Origin: Micromonospora aurantiaca ATCC 27029
GTDB lineage: Bacteria; Actinomycetota; Actinomycetes; Mycobacteriales; Micromonosporaceae
Direction of reading: 5' to 3'
NCBI RefSeq assembly: GCF_000145235.1
Contig: NC_014391.1
Location: 6,467,501-6,531,500 of the forward strand
Length of the DNA stretch: 64,000 nt
The notes beneath the pieces were generated by a model, which saw nothing but the letters and a program-made list of their open reading frames with translations, made no database searches and was not told where the DNA came from. The position numbers and the translations under genes are program-made. Numbering within the stretch: position 1 is the first letter of the stretch; each line of letters starts with the position of its first letter. Below, piece by piece: positions 1 through 9,735 of this stretch.

Positions 1-347
1 TCCGCGGTCACGCGCGGCCCGTCGCGCCGCTCCCGCTCGGTGAAGCCGGCCAGGAACGCCGCGTACCGCTCGGGCAGGCCGGCCGGGTCGGTGTCGTGCG
101 GCATGTGGTCGCCGGCGCGGTCGTCCTCGCGTACCGGAACACCCGGCAGCGACGCCGCGACCAGCGCGGCGGTCTCCGCGGCCCGCCGGGCCGGCCCATG
201 GTGTACGGCGGTGAGCCCGGCCCCGCGCAGCCGCTCGCCCAGCAGCGTCGCCTGTCGGCGGCCGCGCTCGGACAGTCCGGTGTCCGCCTCCTCCTCCGGC
301 CGATCCTGCTCGCCGTGACGGACCAGGTAGAGCAGGCGGGTGGGCAT
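1..347 (-). CDS. Histidine phosphatase family protein, 3' end cut by the window
   Basis: Reads from ATG at 347 with GGAGGTG just upstream; the last 115 codons visible run off the window edge without a stop. The N-terminus MPTRLLYLVRHG holds the RHG phosphohistidine motif at residues 10-12, followed by LSERGRRQA and an ARRAAETA segment, the usual pattern of the phosphoglycerate-mutase-like branch. Family members remove phosphate from small metabolites or proteins through a phospho-His intermediate; the substrate cannot be told. It lies 64 bp downstream of the VOC gene on the same strand and may share its transcript. An in-frame GTG at 353 is an alternative start. Confidence 0.85.
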   Translation of the reverse strand, partial: MPTRLLYLVRHGEQDRPEEEADTGLSERGRRQATLLGERLRGAGLTAVHHGPARRAAETAALVAASLPGVPVREDDRAGDHMPHDTDPAGLPERYAAFLAGFTERERRDGPRVTA

Positions 348-411
348 CGGCACCTCCACGGTCGGGGACCGCGAGACTAGCCCGCCGAGCGCCGCCCGGG
401 TGGCCCGCCGG

Positions 412-831
412 TCACGGGTGCTGGTGCATCTGCCCGATCCGGATGCGGTTGCCGAACGGGTCACGGATGCCGAAGTCGATGCCGTACGGCCGGTCGGTCG
501 GCTCGTCGGTCACCTCCACGCCCTTCGCGACCAGGTCCGCGTACGTCTTGTGCGCGTCGTCGGTGGTGAAGAACAGGAAACCGCCGGCGGCGCCCTTGGT
601 GAGCAGTTCCCGGACCTGCTCGGCCGTCTTCGGGTCCAGAGCCGGCGGACCCGGCTTCTCCAGCAGGATCTCCCGGCCCGGGTCACCCGGCACGTTCACG
701 GTGAGCCAGCGCATGAAACCGAGGTCCTGGTCGGTGCTGACCTCCAGGCCGAGCTTGCCGACGTAGAAGTCGAGCGCCTCGTCCTGGTCGAGCACGTAGA
801 TCTGGGAGCGGGAAGTCGAAGTCATCGTCAT
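412..831 (-). CDS. VOC (glyoxalase/bleomycin-resistance) family protein
   Basis: 139 residues beginning MTMTSTSRSQIYVLDQDEALD. It has one VOC unit with the typical start (beta strand then DEALDFYVGKLGLEV) and the C-terminal GIDFGIRDPFGNRIRIGQ strand. Such proteins form dimers that bind a divalent metal or a small ligand; the substrate is unknown. A second in-frame ATG at 825 is an equally possible start. It is divergent from the asparagine-synthetase-like gene, with about 150 bp between them, and is followed on its own strand by the phosphatase fragment. Confidence 0.85.
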   Translation of the reverse strand: MTMTSTSRSQIYVLDQDEALDFYVGKLGLEVSTDQDLGFMRWLTVNVPGDPGREILLEKPGPPALDPKTAEQVRELLTKGAAGGFLFFTTDDAHKTYADLVAKGVEVTDEPTDRPYGIDFGIRDPFGNRIRIGQMHQHP

Positions 832-990
832 GCCGACGACGCTAGAGCAGCGCCCCGACCTGCTGCTTATCCGAAACTGCGCAGTCCCGCCGTCGAGCCA
901 CCTCGCCCGAGTTGCGTCTTTTGTCCGCGCGGGGACACCGCCCGGACATCCGCTGTTAACGTCCCCGTGACATACGCCGGGGGTTACACG

Positions 991-2871
991 ATGCAGCTGA
1001 TGGTGGCCTGGGCCGCGACCGGGGCGTTGCCACAACCGCGCCTCGATGCCGCCGTGGCCCGGTTCGACAAGGCCGTGGCCGACCTCGTACCCGAAAGCTG
1101 GCACCGCCGGCGCTTCGGCGGCACCGACTGGGGCGTGCTGGTGCTGCACCCGGCCGATCCGGGCGGATACCGGTGGCCGCCCGTCGCCACCGACGGCCCC
1201 GTCACCGCCGTCTCCGTGGGCATCCCGGTAGGGGCCGACGGCGACGACCCGGTGACGCTCGCCAACCGCCTGCTCACCGGCGAGGACGTGCACCGGGACG
1301 TCGTACCGCCGTTCGCGCTGCTCGCACTCGACCGCGACCGTCTCGCCCTGCAACAGGACTGGCTGGGCATGGCCCGGGTGTTCACCGGCGCGGCCGACGG
1401 GATCACCGCCTGGTGCACCCGGCCCGGTCTGCTCGCCGACTTCCTGCACGGCGAGGCCCGCCCCGACCCGGCCGGCTGGACGTCGTACCTGCTCACCGGC
1501 CATTTCGGCGGCGACCTCTCACCGCTCGCCGGCATCCGGCTGCTCCAGCCGGGCGAGCGGGTCACCGGCCGCCGCCGCGCCGACGGCGGCTGGCAGCTCA
1601 CCACCGAGATCCGGTACGCCGCCGACGACGTGGTCCGCAGCGGCCTCGCCGACCGGGACCGGCCGACCGACGAGCGGCTGGACCTGGCCGCTGACGCGTT
1701 GACCCGATCCGTCGCCGGCCTGCACCGGCTGCACGACGGCGAGGTCACGCTCGGTCTCTCCGGCGGCAAGGACTCCCGGCTCATCGCCGCGACGCTCGTC
1801 GCCGCCGACCGTACGCCGGACCTGGTCACCAACGACGACACCCCCGCCGAGGGCGACGTGGCCCGCGAGCTGGTGCGGCTCCTGCGGGACCGGCGCGGCC
1901 TGGAGCTGCCGCACCGCCTCACACCCGCAGCGCCGCCGGAAACCGTCCTCGGCACCGGCCTCCGGGACCGGGCGCGACGGCTCGCCGCGCTGCACGACCA
2001 CCAGTTCCCCTCGACCTACCTGACGCGCCCGGCGGCGCGGACCCGGCTGCCTGACGAGGTACGCCCGCCGAGCCTCACCGGAGCGGCAGGCGAACTGGTG
2101 GTCGGCTTCTGGTATCCCCGCCCCGACGCCGACCCGGCGCCCACGCCCGAGCAGGCGGCCATGAGCAAGCTGCTGGCGGCCGTGCCGCGCGGGACCACGA
2201 CGCCCGAGGCGCTGGCCGCCGAACGGGACCGCGTCACCGCGCTGACGGCCCACGCCCGAGAGCTGGGCCTACGCGACGAGCACCTGATCGACTACGTCTA
2301 CCTGGTCGAGCGGATGCGCCGCTGGTGCACAGCCGCGTACACCACGGGCATGGTCACCCCGTTCCTGGCGCCCGGCTTCGTCGCGGCCAGCTTCGCGTTC
2401 ACCGCGGCCGAGAAGCGGGCGCGACTTCCGCACACCGCGCTGATCGCCCGGCTCGTACCGGAGTGGGCGGACGTGCCGTTCGTCAGCTCCGCCACCGGAC
2501 CGTCCCGTGCCACCCGGATCTGGGAGGGCGACGGCGTCGCCGCCGTGGCCGACCTGCTGGACACCGTCCACGGGCCGCTCACCGAGCTGATCCGGCGTCC
2601 GGCCGTGGAGCGGGAGCTGCGTACCGCCGCCCGGGGCGGCCGGCCCGATCCGCGGGTGCTGGCCCAGTTCACCGCGCTGGCGGTCGCCTCCGAACGGCTG
2701 GAACCCGACTTCACCGGGCCGTCGACCGGCGCCACCTACGAGCGGGTCACCGCGCCGCCGCTCCCGCGTACGCCACCGGAGAGCCGGCTGGCCGGACTGC
2801 GCTGGCTACGGCGGACCCGGCTCGGTGACCGGCTCTGGGTCATGGTGCGGCGGAGGGTGCGGGGCCGCTGA
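991..2871 (+). CDS. Asparagine-synthetase-like PP-loop protein
   Basis: About 626 residues. The C-terminal half has the adenylating PP-loop LSGGKDSR near residues 256-262, then RLWRR-type C-terminal helices, as in AsnB-like ligases that make amides from carboxylates through an acyl-AMP. The N-terminal half resembles the glutaminase-like domain in layout (ALLALDRDRL, LTGHFGGDLSPLAGIRLLQPGERV), but residue 2 is Gln, not the catalytic Cys, so glutamine hydrolysis is not expected. ATG 991 follows a GGGGG stretch; GTG 967 is an alternative. No lasso-peptide or beta-lactam partner genes are nearby. Its 3' end overlaps the convergent AraC gene by 32 bp. The biosynthetic role is unknown. Confidence 0.75.
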   Translation: MQLMVAWAATGALPQPRLDAAVARFDKAVADLVPESWHRRRFGGTDWGVLVLHPADPGGYRWPPVATDGPVTAVSVGIPVGADGDDPVTLANRLLTGEDVHRDVVPPFALLALDRDRLALQQDWLGMARVFTGAADGITAWCTRPGLLADFLHGEARPDPAGWTSYLLTGHFGGDLSPLAGIRLLQPGERVTGRRRADGGWQLTTEIRYAADDVVRSGLADRDRPTDERLDLAADALTRSVAGLHRLHDGEVTLGLSGGKDSRLIAATLVAADRTPDLVTNDDTPAEGDVARELVRLLRDRRGLELPHRLTPAAPPETVLGTGLRDRARRLAALHDHQFPSTYLTRPAARTRLPDEVRPPSLTGAAGELVVGFWYPRPDADPAPTPEQAAMSKLLAAVPRGTTTPEALAAERDRVTALTAHARELGLRDEHLIDYVYLVERMRRWCTAAYTTGMVTPFLAPGFVAASFAFTAAEKRARLPHTALIARLVPEWADVPFVSSATGPSRATRIWEGDGVAAVADLLDTVHGPLTELIRRPAVERELRTAARGGRPDPRVLAQFTALAVASERLEPDFTGPSTGATYERVTAPPLPRTPPESRLAGLRWLRRTRLGDRLWVMVRRRVRGR

Positions 2872-3340
2872 CCGCTGCGGCTTCCCCGGCGGCGGCCGGC
2901 TTGCGGGTGGCGACCGGCTGGCTGGCGGTGGCCGGCTGGCCGGCGGTGGCGCTCGGGCGCATCCAGGCCTTGGTGAAGCAGCTCGGGACGTCGGCCGGCG
3001 CGGCCTTGCGGCGCCGGTAGGCCGACGGCGACTCACCGACGATGCCGTGGAACGTCCGGCTGAACGTGCCCAGGCTGCCGAAGCCGACCAGGTGGCAGAT
3101 CTCGGTGACCGGTTCGCCGGTGCACGCCAGCAGGTACATGGCGCGTTCCACCCGTCGGCGTTGCAGGTAGCGGTGCGGCGTCTCGCCGAAGGTGGCCCGG
3201 AAGGTGCGGATGAAGTGCGCCTCCGAGACGTGCGCGATCCGGGCCAGGGCGGGGATGTCGAGCGGCTGCGCGTACGCCCGGTCCATCGCGTCGCGGGCGC
3301 GCAGCATCGCCCGGTTGGACTCCTCGACCGCGCGACTCAT
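2840..3340 (-). CDS. AraC-family transcriptional regulator, stand-alone DNA-binding domain
   Basis: 166 residues. Residues about 15-115 hold the two helix-turn-helix units of AraC/XylS (LDIPALARIAHVSEAHFIRTF and VTEICHLVGFGSLGTFSRTF, then SPSAYRR). There is no N-terminal cupin or other sensor domain, so it resembles short AraC regulators. The last 45 residues are Ala/Pro-rich and unlikely to be folded. It converges on the asparagine-synthetase-like gene with a 32 bp overlap of coding ends, and its GNAT neighbour ends 39 bp upstream of its start. Target genes are not evident. Confidence 0.85.
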   Translation of the reverse strand: MSRAVEESNRAMLRARDAMDRAYAQPLDIPALARIAHVSEAHFIRTFRATFGETPHRYLQRRRVERAMYLLACTGEPVTEICHLVGFGSLGTFSRTFHGIVGESPSAYRRRKAAPADVPSCFTKAWMRPSATAGQPATASQPVATRKPAAAGEAAAVSGPAPSAAP

Positions 3341-3379
3341 CGCTGGTCAGCCTACTGCGCGTGCCGCGCCCCGCACCGT

Positions 3380-3880
3380 CTACGGCTGGTCCAGGAGGCT
3401 CTTGGCCATGATGTGCTCGCGGCGCACGCCGTCGGGCATCAGGCCGCCGACTTCGCCCGTGTCCCGGAAGCCGTTGCGCAGATACAGGGCCCACGCGGTG
3501 GGGTTGCCCTCCGCCACGGCGAGCCGCAGCGTCCGCGCGCCTGCCTGCCGGGCCCACTGCTCGACCTCCTGGACGAGGTGGTCGCCCACGCCCCGGCCGC
3601 GTCCGACGGGTGCCACGTACATCGAGATCAGCTCGACCACCCCGTCCTGCTCGGTCGGCATCCCGCTGGCCATCCCGACCGGTTGCCCGTCGAGCATCAC
3701 CACGACGTTGTACGAGCCGGGGACGGCCAGCCGCCCGCGCCAGCGTTCCTCGCGGTCGCCGTCGCCCTGCCAATCAGCCAGTCGGGCGCCGAAGGCGTAC
3801 CCGGCCTCGGCGAGCGCGGCGAGCCGCAGTTCCCGCCACACCTTCCAGTCGTCCTCGCCGAGGACGCGCGTTTCGAGCAT
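3380..3880 (-). CDS. GNAT family N-acetyltransferase
   Basis: 166 residues. The acetyl-CoA binding motif A is visible as VAPVGRGRGVGDHLVQEVEQWA, followed by AEGNPTAWALYLRNGF (motif B), the standard GNAT core. Members transfer an acetyl group from acetyl-CoA to an amine on a small molecule, peptide or protein; the acceptor is unknown. The start MLETRVLGEDDW at 3880 puts the first beta strand at the expected place. It is in the same orientation as the AraC gene, 39 bp further on, so the two may be cotranscribed. Confidence 0.85.
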   Translation of the reverse strand: MLETRVLGEDDWKVWRELRLAALAEAGYAFGARLADWQGDGDREERWRGRLAVPGSYNVVVMLDGQPVGMASGMPTEQDGVVELISMYVAPVGRGRGVGDHLVQEVEQWARQAGARTLRLAVAEGNPTAWALYLRNGFRDTGEVGGLMPDGVRREHIMAKSLLDQP

Positions 3881-4040
3881 GCGGAGAGGGTGGCGCAGGC
3901 CTGCCGAGCAGGCAACCGGTATCCGGCAACCGTGACGATCGGGTGTTGTCGAATCCCGCCCGAGTCGGGTCTAGCCTGAAGTCGGCAGGCTCAGCCAGGT
4001 CGAAGAGGGCACGGACAGTGCCCAGCGGGGAGAAGACATC

Positions 4041-4427
4041 GTGGAACGTGTGACGGGCATCGGCGGCGTCTTCTTCCGCGCCCACGACCCGGACCGGATC
4101 AACCGCTGGTACGCCACCCATCTCGGGGTCGAGCTGGCACCGGAGTCCTACGACGTGTCCTCCTGGTGGCAGAAGCCCGGTCCTACCGTCCTGGCGGCCA
4201 TGTCGGCGGACTCCGAGCACTTCGGCGGCCCCGAGCACTCCTGGTCGCTCAACTTCCGGGTCGTCGACCTGGACGCGATGGTCGACCAACTGCGCGATGC
4301 GGATATCGACGTCGAGGTGGACCCCGAGGAGTACCCGAACGGCAGGTTCGCGAGCCTCAGAGACCCAGAGGGCAACATGATCCAGCTCTGGGAGCCCGCG
4401 GGGGCCGACGCCCGTGGGCCCGCCTGA
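4041..4427 (+). CDS. VOC (glyoxalase-like) family protein
   Basis: 128 residues from GTG 4041, preceded by a GGGGAGAA ribosome-binding sequence. Two beta-alpha-beta-beta-beta halves are visible: VTGIGGVFFRAHDPDRINRWY at the start and FASLRDPEGNMIQLWEP at the end, the usual metal-site Glu/His pattern of VOC proteins. It could be a lyase, isomerase or antibiotic-binding protein. It stands alone between the divergent GNAT gene and tRNA-Thr. Confidence 0.85.
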   Translation: MERVTGIGGVFFRAHDPDRINRWYATHLGVELAPESYDVSSWWQKPGPTVLAAMSADSEHFGGPEHSWSLNFRVVDLDAMVDQLRDADIDVEVDPEEYPNGRFASLRDPEGNMIQLWEPAGADARGPA

Positions 4428-4510
4428 CCCCTCGCGGGTGTACCGTCAGGTCGCTGCTGACGGAGCCGGGCGTCCCGCGGCGACATCGGCCCCGGAACGC
4501 CTTGTGGAAC

Positions 4511-4587
4511 TGGAGCCCCCGGCCGGGATCGAACCGGCGACATCTCGCTTACAAGGCGAGTGCTCTGGCCAGCTGAGCTACAGGGGC
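4511..4587 (-). tRNA. tRNA-Thr (anticodon UGU)
   Basis: Read on the minus strand, the sequence folds as a full cloverleaf: acceptor GCCCCTG pairing with CGGGGGC, D-arm GCTC...GAGC, anticodon stem CTCGC/GCGAG with loop CTTGTAA (anticodon TGT, Thr), T-arm GCCGG-TTCGATC-CCGGC, discriminator T and an encoded CCA end. The 77 nt include the CCA. Confidence 0.95.
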
Positions 4588-4788
4588 GCGTGCGTCGGGC
4601 TCAGCATAGCGACTGAGCCCCGGAATTCCCGCCTCGCAGGGCTCCCGAGCACGGAAAACGTCGGCATCCCGACCGGTACGACCGATGGATCATCGCTCGG
4701 CCGCGCTCACAGGTGGGGAGATTGATGCCTCACAGTGCCTTCCTGACCGTTATGCGTATGCCATCCGTCCCACCCGACGTGCCACGTC

Positions 4789-4817
4789 TTGGCACGATCG
4801 CGAAAGCCGTTTACCGT
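4789..4817 (+). promoter_or_regulatory. Putative vegetative promoter with overlapping inverted repeat, upstream of the ABC ATPase
   Basis: TTGGCA (4789-4794) and TACCGT (4812-4817) are separated by exactly 17 bp, a good match to a sigma-70/HrdB promoter. The -35 box overlaps a perfect inverted repeat, CGTGCCA-N5-TGGCACG (4778-4796), that could be a repressor operator. The rest of the 365 bp gap between the tRNA and the ATPase gene (4588-4952) shows nothing else I can name. Confidence 0.4.
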
Positions 4818-4952
4818 GCAGTGACACGGACGACACTCCGGTCGGCCTCGGCTGCCTGAGCGACGACCCCGTTGGCCGGTGCCTTGGGCGCCGGTCGCTC
4901 CTTCACTCGGATCGTCCGGCACGTTCCTGCCGGTGAAAGGAAGCGCTCCATC

Positions 4953-6044
<1,092 letters not shown>

Positions 6045-6056
6045 CGTACGCGAGAA

Positions 6057-6090
6057 AGGGGCGGCCCGCCACGGCGGACCGCCCCTTTTC
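6057..6090. terminator. Bidirectional intrinsic terminator between the ABC ATPase and rlmB
   Basis: A GGGGCGG...CCGCCCC hairpin is flanked by AAA on the left and TTTT on the right, so it can end transcription from both converging genes. The sequence from the TGA stop at 6042 (TGACGTACGCGAGAAAGGGG) recurs at the hmgA stop (34364). Confidence 0.8.
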
Positions 6091-6101
6091 GTTGCTCTCG
6101 A

Positions 6102-7216
6102 TCAGGCCTCGACGGACCGGCGGCGGGCGACCTCGGCGAGCGTGACCGCGGCGGCGACGCTGGCGTTGAGCGACTCCACGTCGGAGACCATCGGGATGCT
6201 GACGGTCAGGTCGCAGGTCTCGCCGACCAGGCGGGACAGCCCGCGCCCCTCCGAGCCGACCACCACGACGAGCGGACCGACGGCGGCCTCCAGGTCGTAC
6301 AGGTCGGTCTGTCCGTCGGCGTCGAGGCCGACCACGACGAAGCCGGCTTCCTTGCACGCCTTGAGCGACCGGGTCAGGTTGGTGACCTGGGCGACGGGCA
6401 CACGCGCGGCTGCGCCGGCGCTGGTCCGCCAGGCGGTCGCGGTGATCCCGGCGGCACGCCGTTCGGGTACGAAGACACCCTGCGCGCCGAACGCGGCGGC
6501 CGACCGGATGACCGCCCCGAGGTTTCGCGGGTCGGTGACGCCGTCCAGCGCGACCAGCAGCGGTGCGGCCTGCTCCAGCGCGGCGGCTACCAGGTCGTCG
6601 AACGGCTCGTAGGCGAACGGCGGCACCTGGAGGCCGACGCCCTGGTGCAGCACCCCGCCGGTCATCCGGTCCAGCTCGGCGCGGCTGACCTCGAGGATCG
6701 CGATGCCCCGGTCGGCGGCGGTCCGGACGATCTCCTTGACCCGGTCGTCGACGTCGATGCCCTGCGCGGTGTAGAGCGCTGTCGCGGGCACCTGGGTGCG
6801 CAGCGACTCCAGCACCGGGTTGCGCCCGACCAGCAGTTCGGGGCTGTCCTTCGCCGGGTTGGCCTTGCGGCCCGGCGCGACCCGGGGACCGCCCCGGCCG
6901 CCGGGCTTGCCCTTGCCGCCCTTGAGCGGCACACCGGCCCGGCTGCCCTTGCCCCAGGTGGTGTCCTTGGTGCCGGGCTGGCCGATCTTGGGCGCGCGGC
7001 CCTCCTCGGCGGCGGCACGGCGCTCCTTGTCCTGCTTCCAGGCGGTGCGCTGGGGCAGCTTCTCGGTGCCCGAGTACGCCTTGTGCCAGGGCCGCTCGTC
7101 GGCGGGCAGCGTGCGACCCCGCCCGGCGAGCGAGTCCTTGTTCTTGCCACCGGTGCCCTTGGGGGCGCCCGCCTTCGGCGTCAGTCGCCGGCCACGGCGC
7201 TGCGAGTTGCCGGCCA

Positions 7217-7217
<1 letters not shown>
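6102..7217 (-). CDS. rlmB: 23S rRNA (guanosine-2'-O-)-methyltransferase RlmB
   Basis: 371 residues. The first 115 are a basic, Lys/Arg/Gly-rich tail typical of actinobacterial members. After it come the SpoU substrate-binding domain (ELLVGRNPVLESLRT) and the SPOUT catalytic motifs NLGAVIRSAAAFG, VVGSEGRGLSRLV and IPMVSDVESLNASVAAAV. It 2'-O-methylates a guanosine of 23S rRNA (G2251 in E. coli). Its ATG overlaps the cysS stop in TGATG (1 nt), so translation is probably coupled. The cysS-rlmB pair is conserved in actinobacteria. Confidence 0.92.
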
Positions 7218-8632
<1,415 letters not shown>

Positions 8633-8695
8633 CTCACAAGGGTAGCCGTCCGCACATTTCCGGGTTGGCCGGAGCCGGGTCGTACGCTGCGTGCT

Positions 8696-9343
8696 GTGGA
8701 CACGGCGGCGCGCACGGGAGAGACGGCACAGACCCTGGACCGGGGCCTGCGGCTGCTGCACCTGGTCGCGGACGCGCCGGGCGGGCTCACAGTCACCGAG
8801 GCGGCGCACCGGCTGGGCATCGGCCGGGCGGCCGTCTACCGGCTGGTCGGCGCGCTGACCGGCCACGGGATGCTCCGGCGTGACGGCAAGGGCCGCCTGC
8901 GCATCGGCGTGGGCGTGCTGCACCTGGCCCGCCGCGCCCAGCCGCTGCTGGCCGAGGGCGCGCTGCCCGCGCTGCGCCGGCTCGCCGAGGGCACCGGGGC
9001 GACCGCCCACCTCACGGTGGTCGAGGGCGGCGAGGGGGTGGCGCTCGCGGTGGTCGAGCCGAGCTGGACGTCGTTCCACGTGGCGTACCGGACCGGCACC
9101 CGGCACCCGCTGGAACGGGGCGCCGCCGGCCGGGCGGTACTGGCCGGGCGGGCCGGCGATCCGGGGCCGGTGAGTACCAGCGGCGAGCTTCAATCAGGCG
9201 CATACGGGGTGGCGGCGCCGGTGCTCGGTGTGCCTGGGCTGGAGGGGAGCGTCGGGGTGGTGTCGCTGACCCCGCTCGACGTGGCGGACGTCGGCGCCCA
9301 GGTCACCGCCGCCACCGAGGCGGTCGCCGCCGCGCTCTCCTGA
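8696..9343 (+). CDS. IclR-family transcriptional regulator
   Basis: 215 residues from GTG 8696. N-terminal winged HTH: TLDRGLRLLHLVADAPGGLTVTEAAHRLGIGRAAVYRLVGALTGHGMLRR is the classic IclR opening in shape. The C-terminal ligand-binding GAF-like domain is shorter than usual (family about 250) and ends GVAAPVLGVPGLEGSVGVVSL. It binds DNA as a dimer or tetramer; the effector and targets are unknown. It may act on the divergent cysS-rlmB pair only incidentally. Confidence 0.85.
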   Translation: MDTAARTGETAQTLDRGLRLLHLVADAPGGLTVTEAAHRLGIGRAAVYRLVGALTGHGMLRRDGKGRLRIGVGVLHLARRAQPLLAEGALPALRRLAEGTGATAHLTVVEGGEGVALAVVEPSWTSFHVAYRTGTRHPLERGAAGRAVLAGRAGDPGPVSTSGELQSGAYGVAAPVLGVPGLEGSVGVVSLTPLDVADVGAQVTAATEAVAAALS

Positions 9344-9352
9344 CCCCGCATG

Positions 9353-9400
9353 CCCTCACGCCCTCACGCCCTCACGCCCTCGCGCCCTCGCGCCCTCGCG
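9353..9400 (+). repeat. 8-bp microsatellite, three CCCTCACG plus three CCCTCGCG
   Basis: Six contiguous 8-bp units right after the IclR stop, three of one type then three of the other (one base different). One more CCCTCACG unit precedes the second 69-bp repeat at 9538. Confidence 0.9.
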
Positions 9401-9468
9401 CCAGCTCGGGGAAGTGGCTGCATCAACGCGGCCCGGACACCGCCACCTCCCCGAGGTGGAGTCGATCA
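9399..9468 (+). repeat. 69-bp direct repeat, copy 1
   Basis: From GCCAGCTCGG through TGCATCAACGCGGCCCGGA to GGAGTCGATCA. It matches 9538-9606 with only a few base changes and the same order of motifs. The internal CCGCCACCTC core also appears in the hairpin at 11046-11089. Apart from these repeats and the Cys-free spacer between them, the 392 bp gap 9344-9735 holds two DnaA-box-like sites and no gene I can support. Confidence 0.8.
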
Positions 9469-9537
9469 AGCCAGCTCAAGGCACCGGCGGCCATACGGCC
9501 CAGCCCACCCCGGAACCCTCACTCCACACACCCTCAC

Positions 9538-9606
9538 GCCAGCTCGGCGACGTGGCTGCATCAACGCGGCCCGGATGCCGCCACCTCCCCGAAGTGGAGT
9601 GGATCA
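9538..9606 (+). repeat. 69-bp direct repeat, copy 2
   Basis: Second copy of the element at 9399-9468, ending GTGGAGTGGATCA. The two copies are separated by 69 bp of unrelated sequence. No terminal inverted repeat or coding potential is visible. Confidence 0.8.
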
Positions 9607-9651
9607 TGCGCTGATCGAGGGCCATAGCACACGGACAGGGGCGGTCGGGGG

Positions 9652-9695
9652 TTGTCCACAGGGCGCGGCGGGTGGCACGGCTGCGGCTGTCCACA
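9652..9695 (+). promoter_or_regulatory. Pair of DnaA-box-like sequences upstream of the DUF559 gene
   Basis: TTGTCCACA at 9652-9660 matches the actinobacterial DnaA box exactly; CTGTCCACA at 9687-9695 differs by one base. They lie 35 bp apart, 41-84 bp before the start of the AbiEi/DUF559-type gene. Chance occurrence is possible. Confidence 0.35.
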
Positions 9696-9735
9696 GGGGT
9701 ACCGATCTCGACCCGTGCCCCGCCACGCTCGTCAC

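Noticed and set aside
340..990. Long in-frame extension upstream of the asparagine-synthetase-like gene
   Set aside because: It lies antisense to the VOC gene and has no ribosome site or conserved sequence.
4872..4952. Earlier start for the ABC ATPase
   Set aside because: Adds 27 unconserved residues; ATG 4953 gives the family N-terminus MATVTYAKAS and has a ribosome site.
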